Shown here in pieces: positions 8,495 through 16,214 of a stretch of 64,000 bases of DNA. Each line of letters opens with the position of its first letter. Position 1 is the stretch's first letter. A program made the position numbers and the translations under genes. Source of the stretch: Halodesulfovibrio aestuarii (lineage in GTDB: Bacteria > Desulfobacterota > Desulfovibrionia > Desulfovibrionales > Desulfovibrionaceae). The notes beneath the pieces are model-generated. The model was not told where the DNA came from. It ran no database searches and was given only the letters and a program-made list of their open reading frames with translations. Location: assembly GCF_050571805.1 (NCBI RefSeq), contig NZ_CP192219.1; one strand, written 5' to 3'.

Positions 8495-8968
8495 TTAGCT
8501 CATTTCTGCAATAATCTCATTAATGCGTTTACGTGTATGAGCTACGAACTTGTCAAATTTAGGCTTGCAAACATCGGAGAGACCGATGTTCCAAGTTGTA
8601 ATGTCATAGGGCTGCATTCCAATAATTTCCATTTTAGGACGCTTACCACAACGCATTTCACACATGCGTAATGAATCAAGCATGTCAATATCATGAATCG
8701 AAACACGCTGTTTTTTGTTAGAGCGGATATCGTCTTCAGTCAGTTCATAAATGGTACCCGGTTCATGTTCCGCGTGGATAACATCAAGAACAAGCAGTCT
8801 GTCGTAGCCTTGGAAAAGGGCGTAAATATCTTGGGTAAAGGTTCCTGCTTCCATCACGGTAACATTTTCCGGCCATTCTTCTTTCCAAAGAACTTCAGCA
8901 GCATGAACGCCGACACCGTCATCAGTTAAAAGCGTATTGCCAATACCTAGTACTAAAAGTTTTTCCAT
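8495..8968 (-). CDS. hysD: [NiFeSe] hydrogenase maturation endopeptidase HysD
   Basis: A 157-residue nickel-dependent protease of the HyaD family, expected to trim the HysA tail after the final His. It shows LGIGNTLLTDDGVGV with an Asp in the position where the hyn protease has Glu, DVIHAEHEPG for the second ligand, and SIHDIDMLD with the metal-binding His. The ATG at 8968 was chosen because AAAGGA lies 6 bases upstream and the protein then starts at the conserved beta strand. It lies 180 bases after hysA beyond a terminator, so it may rely on readthrough or its own promoter. The symbol is inferred from position. Confidence 0.88.
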   Translation of the reverse strand: MEKLLVLGIGNTLLTDDGVGVHAAEVLWKEEWPENVTVMEAGTFTQDIYALFQGYDRLLVLDVIHAEHEPGTIYELTEDDIRSNKKQRVSIHDIDMLDSLRMCEMRCGKRPKMEIIGMQPYDITTWNIGLSDVCKPKFDKFVAHTRKRINEIIAEMS

Positions 8969-9092
8969 GATCCGTCCTTTAAGCAGCAATGTGAAAACAG
9001 AAAAAATGAATTACCTATCAATAAAATAAACAGTGAGACCTGAGCAAGGCTTTTGTCTCAGTTGTTTTCTCGACCAGAGAAAAGAGTTTGAA

Positions 9093-9126
9093 GAAAAAAA
9101 GAGGAACCAGACGGTTCCTCTTTTAT
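9093..9126 (-). terminator. Terminator after hysA
   Basis: GAGGAACC/GGTTCCTC hairpin with a 4-base loop, with an A-rich left flank that gives a T7 run on the minus strand. It lies about 25 bases past the true hysA stop at 9149 and upstream of hysD. Confidence 0.85.
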
Positions 9127-9148
9127 TAGGTAATTTCAGGAGCGAGTC

Positions 9149-10693
9149 TTATTCAAACTCAACTACGGAAACTTTACCGGTCTCTGCGTTCATCACGTGA
9201 ACGGCACAGCCCAGTCATGGGTCAAAGGCGCGAATGAGACGCGCCACGTTTACTGGATTATCAATGTCCGGAACTGGGATGCCGATGAGAGCTTCTTCAA
9301 CAGGACCGCGTACACCCTTGTCATCGCGAGGGTTACAGTTCCAGAGAGTTGCAGAAACAATCTGGTAGTTGTTGATTTTGCTGTCTTTAACATCAAGGTA
9401 GTGGAGCAGAGCGCCGCGTGGTGCTTCTGTGAAACCAGTACCTTCAGCAGATTCAGGAATTTCGTAAGCAGTGAAGGTCTCTTCGTCTGGCTTAACTTCT
9501 TTGAGCCATGCGTCAATGAAGTCAAGAATGTACCAAGATTCTTCAGCACGTGCTACGTGACGACCCATAAGGGAGAATGCTGCGTCTTCACCGAGGTCGC
9601 GGAAGCGTTTTGCATCCATACCGAATTTTTCTTTCAGCATTTTCTGACCGACTGGTGAAAGTGGAGGGTTCTCAACCCACATACGAGCGAGAGGACCTAC
9701 TTCACAAGCGACGCCATTGTAGCGAGGGGCCTTAACAAAACTGTATGCGCCTTCTTTCTCAGGAGCAGGAATAGTTTTGCCTTCAGAGTAGTGAAGACCT
9801 GTAGTGGAATCTTCAAACCATGAGTATTTAACATCTTCATGGATTTTGGAAGGATCAAACTTATGATCTTTACCATCAAAGTATACGCCGGATTTCATCA
9901 TGAACTTGGAGTAGGCATTATCAAGCGGGAAAACACCGTATGCGATACATGCTTTATGTCCCTGTCCAACTTTGAACATATCAGGGTATACAGAACCAAC
10001 AGTATAAACAGTCGGAAGGTATTTGTTATTAACAAAGTCGCGAACTTTCTTGAAGCGCACTGCGTATTCAAGGATTCGATCTTTGGTAGGCATTTCAGTT
10101 GTGCCACCAGCTACGAGGCCTTGTACGTGAGGCATTTTACCGCCCCAGATAGCAACCATTTCGTGACAGACAGCACGTACATCGAGAGCTTCAATGTACT
10201 GATCAACTGCCGCTGCGTTAACAGCTTTGAGATCTTTGCTGCGATCTTCAAGAAGGTCAGACTTTTGGTAACGAGGTACAAACGGTGCGCTATCAGGACC
10301 CTGAACGAAGTCCTGTGCTGCTAAGTGGTAGAAATGCAGAAGGTGAGACTGCAGGTAGTTAGCACCGAGTATGAGGTTACGGGTAATGCGGGCATTGTTG
10401 GTTACTTTAACGCCAAATGCTGCGTCCTGAGCCATAATAGAAGCAGTTGCGTGCGCTGTTGGGCATACGCCACAGATGCGCTGAACGATCTGGGAAGAGT
10501 CGCGAGGGTCGCGACCACGAAGGATCTGCTCAAACCCGCGGTACATACCGCCGGAAAGCTTTGCGTCCACAACTTTGCCGTTTTCAACGGTAACATCAGC
10601 TTTTAAATGGCCTTCGATACGGGTTACCGGATCGATTGCGATATGAGCTGTTTTACCGCTGGCTGCTGCTCCATTTCTTTTGCAACCAGACAT
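9149..10693 (-). CDS. hysA: [NiFeSe] hydrogenase large subunit, selenoprotein
   Basis: Catalytic subunit with a Ni-Fe site in which one cysteine is replaced by selenocysteine. The reading frame meets UGA at 9215-9217 within RAFDP-U-LGCAVH, exactly where HynA has DPC-IACGVH. Decoding UGA as Sec gives 514 residues and a genuine UAA at 9149-9151, with 21 residues after Sec that include the metal-binding Cys and His and a removable tail. The first nickel motif RICGVCPTAH is at about residue 75. MSGC at the N-terminus puts a Cys at residue 4; in Desulfovibrio vulgaris the HysA N-terminal Cys is reported to be lipidated. AGGAGGA precedes the ATG. Standard gene calling would end the gene too early. 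Confidence 0.96.
9187..9203 (-). promoter_or_regulatory. Candidate bacterial SECIS hairpin in hysA
   Basis: On the mRNA, CGUUCA and UGAACG form a perfect 6-bp stem around loop CGUGA. The stem begins 11 bases after the UGA codon, within the distance at which bacterial SelB-binding hairpins occur. The hairpin is inside the coding sequence, as required in bacteria. SelB recognition itself cannot be judged from sequence. Confidence 0.7.
9215..9217 (-). other. In-frame UGA selenocysteine codon of hysA
   Basis: UGA replaces the first Cys codon of the C-terminal nickel-binding motif. The frame stays open for 21 more codons, with conserved Cys, His and tail, to UAA at 9149. This is the known position of Sec in Desulfovibrio [NiFeSe] hydrogenases. 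Confidence 0.95.
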
Positions 10694-10733
10694 GTTAATT
10701 CCTCCTTAGGAATGTATAAGGGCGCACAAGCCG

Positions 10734-11690
10734 TTACGCAGGCTCGTAGAACGGGGACTTACCGTCAGGGAAGTCTGGCTCAACGCAACCGATGCATACA
10801 GCATTCTGTACACACCAGTTCATACCGTTGTTCCATTTACGTTTGTAACAATCAGACATGGTGTCTGGACCTTTACAACCGAGTTCCATGCGACAACCTC
10901 TAACATCAGTAAACTTAGTTGCCAGAAGGTCATTATCAAAGTCTTCAAGGTATGGGCAGTTGTCGTGAATGTTTTCGCCGTAGAATGGAGTAGGTCGTCC
11001 ATCATCGTCGAGAATTTCAACAACTTCACCAAGACCATCTGCAAGACCATGCTTTTTGATAGCATCAAGAGCAACAGTTACTGTACCAACGATCCAGTCA
11101 GGATGCGGAGGACAACCAGGAATGTTAACAACAGGAGTAGCAATTTCTTCGGATTCGAAGAAATCACGCACACCTTTTGCACCGGTTTGGCTGCCTGCTG
11201 CTGCAGGGATACCGCCGTATGCAGAACAGGTACCTATTGCGAGCACTGCTGCTGCCTTAGGACCGAGTTCTTTCATTGCTTCGACCATGGTAATTTCTTG
11301 GTGATCGGCTTCGCCGACTACACAGTATTTACCCTCGGCTTCAGTAGGAATGCTTCCTTCGACAACAAGGAAGAATTTACCGTCATACTTGTCTGCAATT
11401 TTGAACATATGCTCCATTGCAGGTTCGCCTTCCCATGCCATCACTGTTGGATGGAATTCAAGACTGATAACTTTAAGCAGAACATCTTTAATGTGTGGGT
11501 TAACAGAGTTCAGGAGGGACACGGAACATCCCGTACATCCTGCACCTTGTAACCATAAAACTGGAGGGCGTTCGCCGTTAAGTGAACCGGAAATCGCTTC
11601 ACATACAGCTGGGTTGAACATTTGGGAAACCCCAAGTCCAGCCACAGTCCCTGTACACAGTTTAACAAAATCACGCCTGTTGAGACTCAT
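10734..11690 (-). CDS. hysB: [NiFeSe] hydrogenase small subunit
   Basis: Electron-transfer subunit of 318 residues with a short Tat signal, NRRDFVKL at residues 4-11, that exports the HysAB pair. Proximal-cluster ligands are in GAGCTGCSV, GTCSAYGG and PGCPPHP. In the medial region NWCVQNAVCIGC has Cys where HynB has Pro, predicting three [4Fe-4S] clusters, the hallmark of [NiFeSe] enzymes. The ATG at 11690 was chosen because GGAGG lies 5 bases before it and the Tat motif then falls at the usual distance; an in-frame ATG 23 codons earlier lacks these features. hysA starts 40 bases after its stop. Confidence 0.96.
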   Translation of the reverse strand: MSLNRRDFVKLCTGTVAGLGVSQMFNPAVCEAISGSLNGERPPVLWLQGAGCTGCSVSLLNSVNPHIKDVLLKVISLEFHPTVMAWEGEPAMEHMFKIADKYDGKFFLVVEGSIPTEAEGKYCVVGEADHQEITMVEAMKELGPKAAAVLAIGTCSAYGGIPAAAGSQTGAKGVRDFFESEEIATPVVNIPGCPPHPDWIVGTVTVALDAIKKHGLADGLGEVVEILDDDGRPTPFYGENIHDNCPYLEDFDNDLLATKFTDVRGCRMELGCKGPDTMSDCYKRKWNNGMNWCVQNAVCIGCVEPDFPDGKSPFYEPA

Positions 11691-11866
11691 CCCTGCCTCC
11701 TTGCATTTGGGCGTTTGTAAACCATAAGTATCAAACGAATCTATAACGTTGAAGAACAATAGAAGTCGTACATCTTGCTGGCAAAATGTGTCAATAAGAT
11801 GCCGATGATTTCTCCTGTAATCTATAGAAAAAATTGATAATACACTGTTTGTGTAATGAGTGTTCG

Positions 11867-11921
11867 CTCAATCGATACTGTTCGTGTTATTTTAATAAAA
11901 GCAGTAACACAATTGATTGAG
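11867..11921. repeat. 55-base imperfect inverted repeat upstream of hysB
   Basis: Outer arms CTCAATC/GATTGAG and inner arms GTGTTA/TAACAC lie symmetrically about an AT-rich centre, roughly 180-230 bases upstream of the hysB start. It is a candidate operator pair or cruciform for hydrogenase control. The symmetry is directly visible; the role is inference. Confidence 0.5.
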
Positions 11922-12023
11922 TAACTAGTTTTTAGGTCGTAAAAAAATTAGTGAAGCAAATAAAAATCATGAAAATCTATTGGGGAAACAAATTTCTTTT
12001 GCGGGGTGACAAATGGCAGTGAA

Positions 12024-12060
12024 CAAAAAAAAGCACCAAGGCTAATACCTTGGTGCTTTC
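12024..12060 (-). terminator. Strong minus-strand terminator with no long gene upstream
   Basis: An exact 11-bp stem, AAGCACCAAGG/CCTTGGTGCTT, with a 6-base loop is followed on the minus strand by T8. The nearest minus-strand start upstream is the candidate promoter at 12245-12273. Confidence 0.85.
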
Positions 12061-12238
12061 AAGTTGAGTTACGTTGAGAATTAATTAGTTTCCTAATCAG
12101 AATGCTGGCGAATTATTGGGGTCTATTCGCCTGTTAAGATGCATGGTGGAGTTTCCAAATGGGCACCTCCGTAAACTTCAAACTTTATCAGTTAGGTTAC
12201 AAGATGAACTAATAAACTTCAGCTTTTATGCTTATCTT
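12024..12238 (-). ncRNA. Candidate small transcript (about 210 nt) upstream of hysB
   Basis: A plausible minus-strand promoter (12245-12273) and a very strong terminator (12024-12060) enclose about 210 bases with no ordinary gene. Within it is a 15-codon frame at 12097-12144 reading MHLNRRIDPNNSPAF, without a well-placed ribosome site, and a GGAGGTG sequence about 20 bases before that ATG. It could be a small RNA, a short-peptide mRNA or the relic of a gene. The support is promoter and terminator geometry only; no known RNA family is recognised. Confidence 0.4.
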
Positions 12239-12244
12239 GAAATA

Positions 12245-12273
12245 ACTATACCTCTAACTAAATGGTTGGGCAA
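12245..12273 (-). promoter_or_regulatory. Candidate sigma-70-type promoter for the short transcript
   Basis: Reading the minus strand, TTGCCC and TATAGT are separated by exactly 17 bases, matching 4/6 and 5/6 of the consensus. The start of transcription would be near 12238. Confidence 0.45.
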
Positions 12274-12525
12274 TAGTTTTTATTTTTAATTAAAACGGAA
12301 GGTTCTAAGGAGCGGCACAGAGTATAAAGGTATTGTTACTTTTTTCTGAATCGTTATTGCAGGTTTTTAAAATTACTTTAATTTAGCAAGGCAATTTTTA
12401 TGTCTTTCATTGAGAATGTAAGAAATTTGCGACGGCCTTTTGCGAACATGTGTTTCTCATTAATGGATAAATTTAAGGTTGTAATGGTGGTTGACTTATC
12501 ATGCACGGCATGATTTCAACGGTGC

Positions 12526-13572
12526 ATGAGCTCCTTAAGTAATCTTGCAAAAATAGCTGCGGAAATTTGTCCTGCCGGTACATCTCCGCATTGTACTGTT
12601 AAAGGCCGTTTTGCCCCATCCCCAACAGGTTACATGCATCTTGGCAATGCGTGGTCTTTTCTCGTTTGTTGGCTTGCAGCCCGGGCAAAGAATGGCCGGC
12701 TTGTTCTTCGAATTGAAGATATTGATCCGGATAGATCAAAGCCTGAATTTGTCGATGGTATAATTGAAGATCTCAAATGGCTTGGTCTGGATTGGGATGA
12801 GGGGGTTGATATTGGCGGAGAATACGAACCATATACGCAAAGTGAGTCGACCTTATTATACAGCAGGGTTATAGAAGCACTTCAAAAGGATGGGTTGGTC
12901 TACCCGTGTTACTGTACCCGCAAGGAATTGCGATCATTGGCATCTGCACCGCACCTGAGTGATTATGGAAGTGCTTATCCGGAGCTTTGTTTACATCTTT
13001 CAGAAGAAGAACGAGGAGAGAGGGAAGCTGCTGGACGCAGAAGCTCTATGAGGTTGCATTGTGAAAAAACTGAAATTGGTTTTACTGATGCTTTGCACGG
13101 TGATTGCTGTATGAGTTGGAAAGAATGCGGTGGGGATTTTCCCCTTAAGCGTTCAGATGGTGTTTTTGCATATCAGCTGGCTGTTGTTGTAGATGATATG
13201 CGTCAGGGGATAACACAGGTTGTTCGGGGTGAAGACATACTACATTGTACCCCCCGGCAGGTGTATTTGTATGAATTGTTTGGTTGTACCCCTCCGGAAT
13301 ATATCCATCTTCCACTTGTTGTCGACCATGAAGGGGAACGATTGGCAAAGCGGCATAGGCATTTTGAATTATGCAAGATGCGGGAGGATGGAATTTCTGC
13401 TGAAGCGGTTGTCGGGTATCTTGCTTACCTTGGTGGACTTACTCCAACTTGTCAAAAAATGTCTGTTCGTAAATTGTTAGATACGTTTTCTATAGGTCAA
13501 ATTAATACGAATGCTTTGCAGCTTGAAAAAGACGTAATAGAGCGCCTTAAAGGGCTTTCTAACGCTTGCTGA
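12526..13572 (+). CDS. gluQ: Glutamyl-Q tRNA(Asp) synthetase
   Basis: A GluRS-like enzyme without the anticodon-binding domain that attaches glutamate to queuosine of tRNA-Asp. Its 348 residues are about the catalytic domain of GluRS alone plus a short tail. The signature RFAPSPTGYMHLGNA (about residues 28-42) carries the HIGH-type motif; zinc ligands appear as CYC ... YPELC (about 128-153); the KMSKS position reads LAKRHRH. Zinc ligands and the missing anticodon domain separate it from GltX. The ATG at 12526 has no obvious ribosome site. It stands alone on the plus strand. Confidence 0.9.
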   Translation: MSSLSNLAKIAAEICPAGTSPHCTVKGRFAPSPTGYMHLGNAWSFLVCWLAARAKNGRLVLRIEDIDPDRSKPEFVDGIIEDLKWLGLDWDEGVDIGGEYEPYTQSESTLLYSRVIEALQKDGLVYPCYCTRKELRSLASAPHLSDYGSAYPELCLHLSEEERGEREAAGRRSSMRLHCEKTEIGFTDALHGDCCMSWKECGGDFPLKRSDGVFAYQLAVVVDDMRQGITQVVRGEDILHCTPRQVYLYELFGCTPPEYIHLPLVVDHEGERLAKRHRHFELCKMREDGISAEAVVGYLAYLGGLTPTCQKMSVRKLLDTFSIGQINTNALQLEKDVIERLKGLSNAC

Positions 13573-13685
13573 CTTAATATAAAATCGATACGGTGCATAC
13601 GTGAGTAATTTTGTGCATTGTATGCGATAAAATTATTGCTGAAAAAACAAGTTGATATACTTGAGAGAAAAGGTGGGAGTTCGCA

Positions 13686-14063
13686 ATGCAGTTGGATACC
13701 GTGTTTACAAAAGAAAAGCTGGAAGAATTGTTTCCAGCATCAAAAACTGATGAATTCTTCGACGCGTTATACGGAGAAGCCGAAAGTGGTGCTTATGACA
13801 TTGAGCTTGCGTTTGTGAAAGCCACCGACAACATGCTTGAGTTTGCCTTTTATTTAAATCAGCGTAATGGCGCATGTCTTGCCTGCAATTTGACCTATGG
13901 TCTTCCGCAAGTGTTTATGCGTCATCCTGTTATTAATGTTAAAGGGCTGGTGGATGAGATTGCTTCACTCGCAGGAAAGGATGAAGTAACGTTTGAGCTT
14001 GGTAGAACTTATGAAGAGTCTCATGCGCGTCATATCATTCCATTGGTGATTAAGACTACATAA
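13686..14063 (+). CDS. Conserved small protein of unknown function
   Basis: A 125-residue acidic soluble protein with no signal, membrane segment or motif I recognise. It includes two cysteines in ACLACNLTYGL (about residues 63-73) and a well-ordered amphipathic pattern. GGTGGGAG lies about 6 bases before the ATG, and a bidirectional terminator follows. I recall similar short proteins in Desulfovibrio genomes carrying the meaningless label 'pancreas/duodenum homeobox protein 1'; no function should be read from that. It lies 113 bases after gluQ and may be cotranscribed. Confidence 0.8.
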   Translation: MQLDTVFTKEKLEELFPASKTDEFFDALYGEAESGAYDIELAFVKATDNMLEFAFYLNQRNGACLACNLTYGLPQVFMRHPVINVKGLVDEIASLAGKDEVTFELGRTYEESHARHIIPLVIKTT

Positions 14064-14125
14064 AAGCACAAAACAAATTTTTGAGACTTAATACAGGCAT
14101 AGTATTGAATCTATGCTGATGGCAC

Positions 14126-14159
14126 AAAAAAAGGAAGAGATGTATCTCTTCCTTTTTTT
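14126..14159. terminator. Bidirectional terminator between convergent genes
   Basis: AAGGAAGAGA/TCTCTTCCTT stem with loop TGTA, A-run on the left and T7 on the right. It serves the 125-aa gene and the convergent tetR gene. Confidence 0.88.
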
Positions 14160-14177
14160 GTAGAATAGCAAATAATG

Positions 14178-14756
14178 TTAGTCGTTTTTAATACTACGGG
14201 AAATAAATTTGAGGACTTCGTCGTAAAGATTAGCAGGTGCATATGGTGTGAGTAGACGGGTTCGAATTGCACCAACTAAGTTACAGGTAAGGACTGAAGT
14301 GGTTTCGTGAGCAGGTAAGTCTTTAATTGAACCATCCTCTATGCCTCTGCGTACGTGATATTCAAGTTCTCGTGGTACTTGATTGAATTTCTCGTACATA
14401 ATATCCCGATCCGTTTGGGTTTTCATATCTGAGTATGGAGAGCAGCGAACGAGAACAAGAAAGTGAGATTCCGGCATTACAGAATAGTCTAAGTAGGTAC
14501 GGCAAAAATTCATAACAGAATCGTAACCTGTATCTCCTTGAGCACATGCTTCTCTCAGCTTGATAATGAAGTCATCCAGAACATCCAACCCAGCTGCAAG
14601 AAACAATTTTTCTTTGTTTCCATAGTGGTGTGTAAGTAAACCAAGAGCAACTCCGGCACGTTCAGAAATTTTTTTAAACGTAGTCTCGGCATAGCCATAC
14701 TCACCAAAGAGCTCTTTTGCAGCCAGTAGCAGAGCTTCTTTTTTTGTTATTGTCAT
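14178..14756 (-). CDS. TetR-family transcriptional regulator
   Basis: A 192-residue repressor-type protein. The N-terminal helix-turn-helix domain spans about residues 5-50 (LLLAAKELFGEYGYAETTF then ISERAGVALGLLTHHYGNKEKLF), and the remaining helical part is the ligand/dimer domain, which does not reveal a ligand. The ATG at 14756 removes a 16-residue non-conserved extension. The divergence-free arrangement means its target is not obvious; the acyltransferase gene lies upstream on the same strand. An inverted pair TGAGC/GCTCA at 14831-14855, about 75 bases upstream, could be an autoregulatory operator, though the 15-base spacing is loose. Confidence 0.88.
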   Translation of the reverse strand: MTITKKEALLLAAKELFGEYGYAETTFKKISERAGVALGLLTHHYGNKEKLFLAAGLDVLDDFIIKLREACAQGDTGYDSVMNFCRTYLDYSVMPESHFLVLVRCSPYSDMKTQTDRDIMYEKFNQVPRELEYHVRRGIEDGSIKDLPAHETTSVLTCNLVGAIRTRLLTPYAPANLYDEVLKFISRSIKND

Positions 14757-15118
14757 AGCTTGACCCTGTAGTTTTAGGGTTAATCCAGTAGAGCTTCGCG
14801 GCAACTCGAAATTCTACCTAATAAACTGTTTGAGCACGCAATAATGTTTAGCTCACAATTTTTTTTGCGTCAATGCATGAGAAAAATTTTCTAGACTACC
14901 GTACAAAAAATTCGTGCAGGCACGTTTTAAGAAGAAAACGAAAAGATACAATGCTTGTCCATTGTTACAGACTAAGTCGGGACGGATGCCTTTTGTGAAA
15001 GAGTATTGTTGTACTGTAAAATAGAAAGCCGTCATTTTATATACAGAAGCTCATATAACGGTGATTTTTTTAATTGCTAGTTCCTAACTAGTTGAAAATT
15101 GGTTTAGCGCACAATGAG
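14757..15118. other. 362-base spacer upstream of tetR
   Basis: AT-rich and without a convincing gene. The only visible structure is the TGAGC...GCTCA pair at 14831-14855; short frames here lack ribosome sites. Confidence 0.4.
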
Positions 15119-15901
15119 TTATTTTTCCCACTTGTTCAAAGAGGTCTCAATAAAGTTACATACGGAGGTATGCGCTTCTTTACCATTGCTTTCAGCCGTA
15201 ATAGGGGGATGGAATGCAAAATGAACTTTTTTTGAAGTATCAATGGGCCCAAATTCTTTGCCAAGCTTGCTGTGCCCCCAGCTGTCTGTTTTTAGGGCAA
15301 GAGGTACAATAGGAACACCAGCTTTTTTGGCGAGTTTCACACCAATTGAATTGAATTTTGTGCGATCAAAGTTTGTGCTTCTGGTGGATTGGGGGAAGAC
15401 AATAATCGATTTGCCCTGTGCAAGTTTCTCGCATCCTTCTGAAAGTACTTTTTTCAAATCTTCGCGAGGGTTTGTTCGGTTCACTGCAATTGGTTCTCTG
15501 GAAGCCATAAGATTTCCGAAGAAAGGATAGTTAAGGAGTGAACTTTTCACGACAAAAGTGACAGGCTTATGAGGCTGGATAATCGCTGGAAGTACAAATG
15601 TTTCGAGCGTGCTCATATGGTTACCGATGAATACGCAAGGAGAATCAAGTTCTGTAAAGGCAGAAAGGTTTTCGAATGAAAGAGAGACGCCGACTCGTTC
15701 CAAAGCTTTAATTACACGCAGACTGGCGTTAACCCACGCCTGATCAGAAGACTTGCCTTGTTTTGCTTCTCTGTTCGCAAAGAATGCTGTTTTTGCCATT
15801 GAGGGGTAGAAAAATAGAGAAGGGAATCTGCTGGAAAAAAAGCCCCTTGCGTCGTTAGGGGTAGTATATGTGTTACTGTACATTACAGAGTAGTTTTTCA
15901 T
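15119..15901 (-). CDS. PlsC-like 1-acyl-glycerol-3-phosphate acyltransferase family protein
   Basis: A 260-residue protein of the lysophospholipid acyltransferase (LPLAT) fold. Block I reads NHMSTLET (about residues 93-100), that is H-x4-E rather than the usual H-x4-D; block III reads FPQSTRS rather than FPEGTRS; block IV GVPIVPLAL is standard. It therefore probably acylates a phospholipid or related acceptor, but its substrate may differ from that of true PlsC. GGAG lies 6 bases before the ATG at 15901, chosen over an upstream in-frame start. No membrane anchor is obvious beyond a weak hydrophobic N-terminus. It stands as a single gene divergent from ettA. Confidence 0.85.
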   Translation of the reverse strand: MKNYSVMYSNTYTTPNDARGFFSSRFPSLFFYPSMAKTAFFANREAKQGKSSDQAWVNASLRVIKALERVGVSLSFENLSAFTELDSPCVFIGNHMSTLETFVLPAIIQPHKPVTFVVKSSLLNYPFFGNLMASREPIAVNRTNPREDLKKVLSEGCEKLAQGKSIIVFPQSTRSTNFDRTKFNSIGVKLAKKAGVPIVPLALKTDSWGHSKLGKEFGPIDTSKKVHFAFHPPITAESNGKEAHTSVCNFIETSLNKWEK

Positions 15902-16214
15902 GTAGTCTCCGGACAGTGGGAATGTAATGGTCAATGTAGGTTTTAGCTAGCATAGAACCCGTTGCCATTACAACGTCTTAGATTGCGGTGGGAGTAGGCT
16001 CTTTTTGTTTTTTTAGAGCAGTTACCTTAGTTGAGTGACGTGATTTCCTTTTCTGGACAATTTGCAACAAATGCGCAAGAAGGGAAAAAATAATTTTCCT
16101 GTGCAATGTGAACTTTGTTCTGCAATCTTCAGAACAAAAAATATATGATGGAATATGATGGCAACGAAAACAAGTTGCTGCTCAATAGGTTACTAATAGA
16201 TTCAAGGTGGTAAT
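15902..16214. other. 313-base divergent spacer, acyltransferase/ettA
   Basis: It contains no gene. A perfect inverted repeat, TTTGTTCTG and CAGAACAAA separated by 7 bases, lies at 16114-16138, about 77 bases before ettA; it may be an operator or a leader hairpin. An AT-rich run follows it. Confidence 0.5.
16114..16138. repeat. Perfect 9-7-9 inverted repeat upstream of ettA
   Basis: The arms are TTTGTTCTG at 16114-16122 and CAGAACAAA at 16130-16138. It is the most symmetric element in the divergent spacer. Function unknown. Confidence 0.55.

Larger units (their letters stand above)
11691..12525. other. 835-base spacer between hysB and gluQ
   Basis: No gene of normal length is seen on either strand. 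From left to right it holds the hysB leader and promoter zone, a 55-base imperfect inverted repeat (11867-11921), a strong minus-strand terminator (12024-12060), a candidate minus-strand short transcript (12024-12238) and its promoter (12245-12273), then the upstream region of gluQ. Confidence 0.6.

Noticed and set aside
9215..9217. TGA as the stop codon of hysA
   Set aside because: It falls at the Sec position of the nickel motif, the downstream frame is conserved and a SECIS-like hairpin follows.
11760..11820. Sigma-54 promoter upstream of hysB
   Set aside because: A TTGACAC...TTGCC-like match is present but the spacing between GG-like and GC elements is two bases too short.
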